From Aphelenchoides besseyi (taxonomy: Eukaryota; Nematoda; Chromadorea; Rhabditida; Aphelenchoididae), in contig JAMPIQ010000001.1 of the NCBI GenBank assembly GCA_024699855.1, positions 7,068,001-7,132,000 on the forward strand: a stretch of 64,000 bases of DNA. The letters are read 5' to 3'. Below, one piece after another: positions 55,501 through 64,000 of the stretch (positions are counted from its first letter, which is position 1; the number at the start of each line of letters is the position of its first letter). Both the position numbers and the translations under genes were made by a program. The notes beneath the pieces are model-generated. The model was not told where the DNA came from. It worked only from the letters and a program-made list of their open reading frames with translations, and searched no databases.

Positions 55501-57809
55501 TCGATTACTACGCAGTGTTTTGTTACAAAACTTTTTGCATGGAGATTAAATTTATGCCAAACACGTTCGGCTCCACTGATCAAACATTACTGTCGAACAT
55601 CGTATTTCGCGCATTATTTATCTTCCATCTTTTGAATTGACTTTACGTCTGCTGATGTCTGAAGAAAGTCACTCATTCATTAGACGTATTCAACAAGCAT
55701 TTTTGGTCGAATGACGCGCAGTCAATGAAAGAATTCGTGTACTCGTCCATTCATCTCGTCTTCTGGTTCGCATCATTGAATCCAAACTTGGCGTTTTGAG
55801 TGACGGACAACGTTTGGGTAACTGAACGCCTACGTTTTCTTATTGTCATTGGAATTTGTATTTTGAGTTGACCTCCCTAATTACTATTTTTATCCTTTAA
55901 TCCACTTCTTAATGTTGCTGGCCGTTGTGTTCGTTTTATTGTTCTTCTCAAATTAGATCGCGTGTTTGTAGGTGTTATAGTGAAGGAGCTAAATACGTCA
56001 ATTTGAACCCCCTATTCGAGAGATTTGCAACATCTTGTTGTAATGGATGTCTTGAAGTAATCGCAAATTGACGCTACTATTTCGGTTTGCGTCTAATTTT
56101 GTTTCCATCAAATCGCCATAACAACGTCTTTCGAGTGTTCGGTTGCCCTCTGTGCTCTGAATTCGCTTGGTGTCCATTAAAATGTTTTTTATTGTTTTAA
56201 ACTATGGAATTTTTATTAAGTTTACTGGAGCAACAAAGTTGCAGAGCTCCGACTTAATCGGGAATCCTCTTGGGCACAATTCGTTGAACGGTTGTTCTTA
56301 AATTGATCATTCTTCTCAGTTCATCTATGGAAACACAGACCGTATGGTTTCTTTCCAATTTAAACCGACGAATTCATGCGAGACTGCGTGTTTATATTTA
56401 CGTTCCAGTGGAAGAAAACAGGGGGTGTAACGAGACGTGTAATTCTGAATAATGAATAACCCATGGGCATTGACCGATCGTCCGAATTCGCGTTAATGAA
56501 TGTGCGATGTATTTTCGGGTTGCTGTTGGGACCATACGATGAAGCAGATTTCTAATTGAACGCCAACAAAGTTTTGAGATTAAAAACCAAAGTATTACGC
56601 ACGTAGGACTGAGCGTTTTGTGTTCTTTGCGACACGTGATTAGACACCATTTTATAGCTCAATTACAACGAATATGCGCTGAGAAAACAAGTCAAATGAA
56701 AACGGAAATGTCACCGTATTTCGCACTCGTTGAACTCCTCGACATACACGAGAGTCGATTTTAATTTGAAGTGAAATGCGCAAGGACCTGAACGACATGC
56801 CGTGTCTTACAAAGAGAAAGAAGTTGAAATTGAGTTAAAGTCGTGTAGGCGGTCGATATGAAAGAAATTAAAATTGACATTTCCTCCCTTAACTGTTGAA
56901 TTTTCCATTACTTGAGAGCCTACTTTTGGCATATTGTAAATGAATAGGTTACGTGGTTTGCGACTTCTTAGATCCTACAAAGTAGCTTCTAATCTGCTTG
57001 TTAGTTGAAAGAACACGAAATCTGAAGAACTCCCGCTGCGCATTTCCTTCGAATTGTCGCAATTAAACGTGGGCGACAAGTGTTCTCGGGCTTTTAACGT
57101 TCTGCTTAACATCTTGAACACCCACAATGCAAAATGCAGAGTAAATTCGGCGACATATTTCTAGCTACGTCAAATGTTTGTCGTGTGTTTTGGCTTTGGG
57201 ATGTGTATTCGAACTACCCGATGGCTCTTGAAGTTTTCCGGACGTAAATTTATTCATATTCTCACAAAACGGACATCTTTTCTTGTGTCATCCAACCCAT
57301 CCATTTGCTTTTCCGACGACCACCATCAGCTCAGTTGCCGCGGGCATTTTAATTCGAAATTGACGACCGTATTGGTTGTCAATTTGGTTTTTGGTTCGAA
57401 TACAATGCTCACCACTCAATTATGCAGCAGTTTTGTTTCCAACTGAAAGCATTTGATGAGTGTGTTTACTTTCTGTTCGACGGCTAATGATCGTTTTTGC
57501 GGTTTCCAACTAAAAAGAAGACAGAAATCAACGAAGAACGGAAGACGATCATTTTCATTTCCTCTCCCCCGACTTTCTGCTCTCGAATTGACAACATGAA
57601 TTGCTCTTTTAAACTTTTCGTACTAAAACTAAGTCGTGCCATCAAAAACGTGTTGTCTACGGCTTTTGAATTATTAAACGTTGATTTTCAGCGTAACAAC
57701 GGAATTCAAAGTGGCGAGAAAATCGTCAACGTGGATTCGTTGGCCACGTGAATCCGAACGTCCGTTGCTTCCGCTTATTGGTGGCAGTCCACGTTCGTCG
57801 ATCATCTCA
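52577..57809. other. 5.2-kb stretch without a supportable gene
   Basis: No recognisable protein domain, RNA gene or transposon feature was seen on either strand. Open frames stay below 100 codons. The final 120 bases (57690-57809) are probably coding for an N-terminal exon of the downstream four-pass membrane protein: an acceptor TTTTCAG ends at 57690 and the frame stays open through WIRWPRESERPLLPLIGGS. Confidence 0.5.
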
Positions 57810-58592
57810 ATGCAATGCGATCAGTTTGTTTCAACGCCATTTACCGAAAACCCTGAGGATCGAGCATACTATGAACTCGAACAGGCTCTTCAGTATCCGA
57901 TTCTGCCTCCGAATCCTCATTTTTTTTGTTGTTTTGATCGATTTCACATTACAGTAAGTTCGAGAACAAGCCCTTCAACTATGAGATTCTGTTTAGTCGG
58001 TAGCAAAAGTTCTCGCGCTTATTTACGTTTGTCTCTACGGGTTCCTTTGCTTTGTGAGTTACAAGTCCGATCACGCTGTTGCATTTCTGATTGCTCTATT
58101 GGTTGGATTCTCCGTAGCTTCATGCACAATCTACGCGACATTTCAGTGGTCAAAATTATGTTTAATACCCTTCTTTCTACTACAGGTTGGTTTACGTGAG
58201 AAACTACTTAAAAATTTTGGGTATTCAGGTGATGCTTATGCTTTACACGGGAGTATGGATGGTCTTGTTGACTTATGCCGCATTGAATCCCGGAGATTCG
58301 TACGTGTTCTCTGAAATGTACGTTATTTTCGAGAATTGGCTGGGAATATGCACTCAACTTTGTAAGTTTTCGCTCGATTGTTCTTTGAACGAAAAACATT
58401 TTAGGGTGCTGGCTGATATTGGCTGGATTCACTACTCTTATTTGTTTCTTTATGTACAGCGTTAAATTGTTCTGGAATTGGTATCAATTTATCGCCGAAG
58501 TTGACCGATTTCTTAAATCCATCAAGAAAAGTTCATCGAACGCGTCGAAAGATAATCTCGATAAGAACGGTGGAAATCAACTCCAACTTTAA
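57810..58592 (+). CDS. Four-pass membrane protein, family uncertain (LAPTM/MARVEL-like topology)
   Basis: Exons 57810-57953, 57997-58148, 58186-58361 and 58405-58592 give at least 219 residues. The frame is open upstream to an acceptor at 57690, so the true N-terminus may be about 40 residues longer with another exon. Residues near the start are polar (CDQFVSTPFTENPEDRAYYE, then LEQALQYPILPPNPHFFCCF). Four hydrophobic segments follow: SVAKVLALIYVCLYGFLCFV, AVAFLIALLVGFSVASCTIY, GIQVMLMLYTGVWMVLLTYA and WCWLILAGFTTLICFFMYSV. The tail is Lys/Ser/Asn-rich and ends GGNQLQL. There is no NPxY or PY motif. The topology resembles lysosomal LAPTM or MARVEL-type proteins of nematodes, but I see no diagnostic motif. 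Confidence 0.7.
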
Positions 58593-58773
58593 ATCTTTAT
58601 CCTCATTTCTGCGGGTCTTAACTCAACGGGTGTGCTGACGCCAATTTCGTTTTCTGATGTTTATTATCGTGCCACAGGCTTCAATACAAGGACTGTGAAA
58701 TAAAACTGTGAATAAATTTATTGGAATGTCAAACAAATTAACGCAGATTACATTACCAGAGGTATGTTCATTC

Positions 58774-60411
58774 TTACTGCCGTTTTTCTGGCAATGTAGA
58801 TGGCGAGTTTAGCGGTTTTTTTGCTTTTGGACTGAAAAGAATTGAAAGTAAAAACAACTTGGCAAACCACTTACTTGGCTCGGTAAATCAAGTTTTTAAT
58901 CAATTCGATCTAAACGAAAGATTTAATTGAATGAATTAAAATACATACCGGAAATGGAGCGATGACCGTATGGTTTTTGGAACTTGATATCGAGCTCAAT
59001 GTTTGCAGATAGCGCAATTGAACGGCCGTTGGCGATTCAGCGATCACGGCAGCAGCATTCGATAGTGCCTGTGAAGCGTCTTTCTCTCCGCTAGCAGCAA
59101 TCACTGAAGCAGGATCTCAGAGCAGTTGAATTCATCAACAAACCTTTTGCACGCGCATCTCTCGACGCTTCTGCTTCACTGGCCATTGATCTGCAACAAA
59201 TTACTGTTATACGACTTATAGAATTGTGATTACCGTTGTAGATTCATGGGCAGTCGAACATCTTTCATCTCAACCCTTTCGACCTTCACACCCTATAAAA
59301 CGGAATCACATTTTTCCTTTGAAAACGATCCACATACCCAACTGAAAGTTGCTTCGTCAAGTACTGACTGCATTTGTGAGCTAATTGCATCTCTATCGGA
59401 TAATATTTGCGCCAATGTCTTAGTGCCCAATACATATAATGAAATGCAAATGTCGTTCCGCTCCTTTCCTCTACGACAGGATATAAGAACGAAACGGCAT
59501 TTGGATCTCGTGTCTTATTTTCTCAATCACGTCAATAGATAAATCAATTCTCTTGTTTGCAACATACTGTTCTCAAGGTTGTCTGCAACGAAAGGATCTG
59601 ATTGATTTTTGTTTATAAAATACCTGAGCCAAAAGTTTTGTTGACTGACTACTATCTTCAATGTTCGTAACACTGATTGTTGCATTTAAAATACGAAAGT
59701 ACACTACCGCATCTACAGCCACAGTCACCTAAAATGAACAGCATTAATATACGATCGTACTATGGTTCACAAGCTTTTCAATAGCTAATTTTTACGGATT
59801 AAAAAACAGGATACTATAGGGTTTCTGTTTACTATTTCTCCTTCTATAATCCCATATTCAATATCTTCCTATTTTAGTACAAAAAGTGATTCATTGCTCT
59901 CACGAATTGTATTCCAAGAATCTTACCGAATCGGCAGACAGAATCTGAAATTTAATTTTGACCAATTACATCGCGAATGGCACTTGCTTCTTGTGGCGGT
60001 ACGGCAAATGAAAGAACGCGAAGATCCAACTTGCGACAAGAATCGATGAACGGATTGATCCAAACGATTCCCGGGCCTCGAGCTCCACCGGGAACCAAAC
60101 GTCCCAAACGAAAGATGACGGCTCTGTATTGACGTTTTATACGACAATTACAACCATCAACTTGCCTTTCGTATTCCTGGACCACTTTGATGCAGAAGAA
60201 CGCAGAAATTGGAAGTGTTATTAGTGTTAAACCATAAGCGAGAAATGTTAAAATCCAACCACAAATACCAACATCTCCGGTCATGGCATCTGAAAAGAAG
60301 TTGAACGAAAGAAACGAATGAAAACGTACCGTTTGCAAAGAAGTGATTACGATCATTGCCTTTACGATAAGCGAATGATTTTTGTCGAGCACTTGTGTGC
60401 TGAGGTATCAT
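58774..60411 (-). CDS. Stomatin-family membrane protein, copy 1
   Basis: Stomatins are monotopic hairpin proteins that sit in cholesterol-rich membrane and tune ion channels; nematodes have several (MEC-2, UNC-1, STO). Twelve coding pieces: 60411-60330, 60289-60166, 60123-59988, 59944-59927, 59728-59624, 59582-59568, 59433-59338 (or from 59418), 59292-59234, 59190-59144, 59103-58949, 58909-58875, 58831-58774; about 304-309 residues. Features are the hydrophobic hairpin (GWILTFLAYGLTLITLPISA), VVQEYERAVIFRLGRLVPGG, VTVAVDAVVYFRILNATISV, LSDRDAISSQMQSVLDEATF and WGVKVERVEMKDVRLPMNLQ, then ASRDARAKVIAASGE and TAVQLRYLQTLSSI. Two introns use GC..AG borders, one exon is 18 bases, and the TLRT-VLGTK region is broken by an odd 131-base insertion. 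The gene may still work but needs transcript evidence. Confidence 0.9.
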
Positions 60412-61399
60412 CTCGAATGGACTGAAGAGTCAACCGAATGGTTATTCAGTCAGTTACGTTTAACATTTCCGTTTTTTCGCAAAAACATAAACTCGACTAC
60501 GGCCAAGCATCCCGCTTTTTGCCGTCTAAACAAATCCGAAGCAAACGCGCGGCACTCAAAACGCGCCGTTGGAAGTCGAGAACAAAATGCTTCGGCCAAT
60601 TGCTCCAAAAAGACAAAATGAGGCGCCGCAAACATTAACCGATGTTTTTTCAAACATTCGCAATTGTGGAAACGTGATTTCAGCACGCAACAACAAATTC
60701 ACGGTTCGTGTCGTTTAGCACACACCCATTTGAGAACAATGAGTGAATGGCGGATATGAAAGTTGTGGCCCGAAGACCGTCGGAAGATCCACTCAACTGG
60801 TGCCGCATATCTTACGCGGACGGCGTAAGCGAAAAGTTTGTATGCAAAGTCGTCGGTGTTGGTTTTCAACGACCTTACGCTCTTCTGCGTTTTTAATGCG
60901 CATGACCGGCGGGCATCTTCATCGTTTTCGGAGGGAGAACGGTACGAAATTGCACATACACTGAGCAAATATTTCAGATGCCAAGAGTATTCATTGAATT
61001 GGACGCGTAGAAGAAATCGAGTTAACGAAACGTGCGCCAGAAAATCGTCCATTTCCGCGTGTGACCGTTGATGCCTCGACAAAAAGTCGAACAAAAACAA
61101 AAGCGGACTTCATCGTGAATCCGCCAAAAATTCACGACTATGAAGTCACTTCGTCTTCTTCGCGGCCATTCAGTTTGTCAAAAAGAAGCGAACCCGCCAG
61201 CAGAAGAATCGTGTGTGGTTAGACGCGTCAAAATTTGATTGACCGAATTGACAACTGGCAAGTGCGATAGAATTCCAAACGACCAATAAGTTCGGGTACA
61301 ACGAAGTACGTTCCTTTGTTGCGACTATCGAATACGGTAGTCGATTATCGACAGCTAATTTCTTGGTACGGAAATTTATGGCGTCGAGTTTATTGCAAC
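60412..61399. other. Stretch between stomatin copy 1 and the pseudogene, no gene supported
   Basis: A 133-codon minus-strand frame at 60699-61100 has no domain and random-looking composition. No stomatin exon can be traced here. The promoter of stomatin copy 1 should lie at the left end. Confidence 0.4.
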
Positions 61400-61770
61400 A
61401 AATGAAGAATCGGAGAGCAGTAAAAAACGGAATGAAAGGACCACAAACGAAACGGACGACGGCAAAAACCCAAAGCTTTCGGCCATGAGAGTGAAGGAGA
61501 TTTGGGACCGCCGTTTGTGTCATCAATCACTTGCAGTAGGTTCGCAATGACAACACATGATTGTTGATGTTTCTTTTGATTTTGCAATTATGATTACAAA
61601 CATCTTTAAATGGCTTGCACCAGCGTGAGCTTCCATCTGAGACATTTGCTATCTAAAGGCATCAGAAATTTCGATATCTGTATTGCTGTTCTCATTGTAA
61701 AATCAACTTTTACTCACGTCTGAAGCCATTGCTTTCTGCAACTATACTGGCAGCTTTACATCTTTGGTTT
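61400..61770 (-). pseudogene. Decayed stomatin-gene fragment related to copy 2
   Basis: Two blocks match stomatin copy 2 on the same strand. The block 61711-61770 mirrors the copy-2 exon at 63164-63244: it reads KDVKLPV-stop-LQKAMASD where copy 2 reads KDLRMPVELQKAMASE, with TAG in place of GAG at 61742-61744. The block at about 61400-61620 mirrors the copy-2 last exon and its 3' flank (62580-62730). It includes the shared GGAGAGCAGTAAAAA word and ATGATTACAAAC, and its end reads QAI-stop where copy 2 reads RAIQQRL. The exons between (copy-2 exons 5 and 6) are missing. Two stops and a deletion mark it as non-functional. Confidence 0.75.
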
Positions 61771-62704
61771 CACTTATCGTTCGAAGAAATAAATGGAACG
61801 TAAACTTGTGAAAGCACCACACGTGATTGTATTCCGGCTGGTCCATGACCGGTGCCTATGTCGGTCATGTACTCGAGTCTTTGTGGTCTCTCAAACGGTC
61901 CGATGGAATCTCCAATGTAACAATCGTTCAAAACGTTGTCGTTCGGGTTTCATCCACTTCACATCTCGATTATTTAGTTAGTTGCTTTCATCGATATTGC
62001 CTTCTGTTATTGCATCTTCATGTGGTCTTACTGCATTTCCATTTAGTCTAATTGAATCAAATGATAATCAACACAGTCAATTCGTTATTTGAAGTTTCAG
62101 TAATACAACCGCATTAAACCAAGACGCACCTTTTTTTACACTAATACAACAACAAAGACACCTTCTACCCGGGGAATTCCCGTTGCATCTTGAGAACTGA
62201 GCAACGTCAAACGTCAACACTCATTTCGAACATTTGCAGAAATTCGTCACGAATTCTGACATTTGTAAAGTTGACATCTGAAAACTGAGCAATGGCGATA
62301 AATCACGTTCGTTCGCAAGAACAAAATATAATTATGACTTCAACGGATTGTATGTGAAAACAAGGAAAAATGGCAAATCAGTGGATATCGCTCACTCATT
62401 TGTTACTTTGTCAAAGATGTTTTACAACCTACAGAATCCGCAAAGCTTCCTAGGATTCGTTGTAGACCAATTGACGTAAAACTCAACGAATTTCTACGTA
62501 GTAAACAAAGCTTATGAAGTCGTTAAGTAATTGGGTGAATTTTATTCAAATTTAACATCGATTCAATGGCTTCAGATTTACTGGAATAAATGGGGAATGG
62601 GAGAGCAGTAAAAACCAAATGAGCGGTCCACAAACAACACGGAAACGACAAACCCGGAGCTTGTGGCCATGATCGTCATTGAATCTTCTGATTTGTAATG
62701 ATGA
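61771..62704. other. Stretch between the pseudogene and stomatin copy 2
   Basis: Only short frames are seen. The right end (62580-62704) is the 3' flank of stomatin copy 2 and has a diverged duplicate in the pseudogene. Other stomatin exons cannot be traced here with confidence. Confidence 0.4.
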
Positions 62705-63962
62705 TTACAAACGTTGTTGAATGGCTCGAACCAATTCGATGGGTATTGGAATGACAATCGTTTTGTTCTTCTCGCTACTGAAACGCTTTTAATCTCAAAG
62801 CAAACAATCGACACATTCACTCACCTGACATTAATGAGTGTTTGCAAATACCGAAGTTGAATTGCTGTCGGTGATTGTGCAATGATTTTGGCTGCTTCGC
62901 TCAACGATCGTGCAGCTTTTTGCTCTCCACTTGCGGCGATCACTAAACAAAAACTTTCGTTTAATCAGACTCATTCACGTACCTTTTGCTCGTGCATCTC
63001 GACTTGCTCTAAAATATATGAACATTAAAACCACACAACATTACTTCTATCTTCTTCAACAACATTACATCACGTAAATTTCAATTGCAAACGCTTGTTA
63101 TTTGAAGTAATTCGAAAGTTTGATCACCGGATTTGTACTCCTATCGTCAAAACAAGTTCTTACTCGGCCTCTGAAGCCATTGCTTTCTGCAACTCTACTG
63201 GCATTCTCAAATCTTTAATTTCGATTCGTTCTACTTTCACACCCCTAAAAGTAAAATAAGAACGATTAACGTAATTTGATACCATGGATAGGTTGCCATA
63301 TCTAGAGTCTCTTGTATTTCTAGTGAAATCGAGTCACGATCCGAAAGCGTCTGACTTAAGGTTTTCGTGCCGAGTATGTTGCGAAGCGTTGTCTGCGCTA
63401 GCAACTGAAGTCCTTTTGTCTGTTAATTTTCTTCTTCACAACTCACTTTTGTCGAACGAGACGAATCCTCGACGTTGGTAACACTGATCGTAGCATTTGA
63501 AATTCGAAAATACACGACCACTTCCACTTTTATAGTCACACTGTCTTTGGATAAGATTTCTTGAAGCGGAATATCGAACGACAGTACTCGCAAATCGATT
63601 ATCCGACATGAATCAGTTAACGGATTCAATAAAACTAATCCGGGACCGCGTGTACCTCCTTTTAGAAGTCTTCCAAGTCGAAAGATTACTGCTCTTTCGT
63701 ATTCGTTTACAATCTAATATAACAATTACAGGCGATAGTAAAGTCAAACCTTAACACAGAAGAAAGCACTAATTGGCAATGTGAAGAAAATGAAGACAAC
63801 ACTGAAGAAACTCAGCAAATACCCACAAATATCGAGCGTTCCAGCGACAGATTGATCGTGGAAGAACGTTGGGTCGTGACCAGTTGGAACGGTCTTCCAG
63901 CCGTGTCTCGAAGGTTGAGTTTTCAATCGAGGTCCCGAGCCTTTACTGCCGCCTTGAAGCAT
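62705..63962 (-). CDS. Stomatin-family membrane protein, copy 2
   Basis: Seven exons (63962-63750, 63713-63447, 63404-63283, 63244-63164, 63008-62983, 62942-62825, 62777-62705) give 299 residues, complete within the window if the ATG at 63962 is the start. The N-terminus is basic and Gly/Ser-rich. The hydrophobic hairpin is YLLSFFSVVFIFFTLPISAF. The stomatin domain follows: IVNEYERAVIFRLGRLLKGG, TRGPGLVLLNPLTDSCRIID, QEILSKDSVTIKVEVVVYFR, LLAQTTLRNILGTKTLSQTL, WGVKVERIEIKDLRMPVELQ, KAMASEAEASRDARAK, VIAASGEQKAARSLSEAAKI and TAIQLRYLQTLINVSSEKNK. The end is IPIPIELVRAIQQRL. All borders are GT..AG. It differs from copy 1 in exon structure (fewer exons) and in sequence, so the duplication is old. 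An upstream ATG lies out of frame at about 63975. Confidence 0.92.
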
Positions 63963-64000
63963 TTCGATTTGGACATAACGATTATAAGCTCATGTTTCTA

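Noticed and set aside
60699..61100. 133-codon minus-strand frame near the stomatin genes
   Set aside because: Its composition is random-looking (Phe, Arg, Ser-rich) and it has no link to stomatin sequence or splice sites.

Overview
This window looks like nuclear DNA from a compact invertebrate genome, most probably a nematode, though another small-genome bilaterian cannot be excluded from the sequence alone. The reasons are dense protein genes of animal type, split by very short introns (mostly 38-50 bases, GT..AG with T-rich acceptors), AATAAA signals close behind stop codons, acceptor-like TTTCAG/TTTAG sites directly in front of several start codons as in trans-spliced genes, and tight head-to-tail gene spacing. 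I found nothing bacterial, no CRISPR array, no credible tRNA or rRNA gene and no intact transposon. Exon coordinates come from manual splice-phase matching, so single exon edges may be wrong by a few bases.

Left part (1-15 kb). A motin (angiomotin-like) gene runs off the left edge on the minus strand. After a 147-base-arm foldback repeat comes a tight plus-strand run of six housekeeping genes: selenoprotein-T-like, TMEM70-like, ataxin-3, Mediator 28-like, the SR-rich protein CLASRP and mitochondrial ribosomal protein S11. Then come a doubtful reading frame and MO25/CAB39.

Middle part (14-43 kb). The proteasome lid-base subunit Rpn2/PSMD1 covers nearly 9 kb because one 2.97-kb intron holds a complete serotonin-2-type receptor gene on the opposite strand. 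A second close plus-strand run follows: tRNA-splicing endonuclease subunit TSEN34, LSM2 and the ribosome-recycling ATPase ABCE1. Next are an unknown one-pass membrane protein, a possible small orphan gene, transaldolase, an SPT3/SUPT3H-like SAGA subunit, a 103-residue membrane protein and VPS45. A peptide-type GPCR at 39-41 kb again carries a small antisense gene, a zinc-finger-like protein, inside an intron. Two unrecognised proteins follow it.

Right part (43-64 kb). This part is sparser. It holds a short/branched-chain acyl-CoA dehydrogenase, a 16-exon coiled-coil protein, a four-pass membrane protein and a local stomatin family: two complete genes on the minus strand with a decayed third copy between them. 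Two stretches of about 4.3 and 5.2 kb hold nothing I can call a gene.

Most genes are core cell machinery (protein turnover, RNA processing, ribosome and respiratory-complex assembly, vesicle fusion). Only the receptors and stomatins point to nervous-system roles. The most unusual points are the two nested antisense genes, the foldback repeat, the GC..AG introns and odd insertion in one stomatin gene, the stomatin pseudogene, and several well-phased multi-exon genes that I cannot name.
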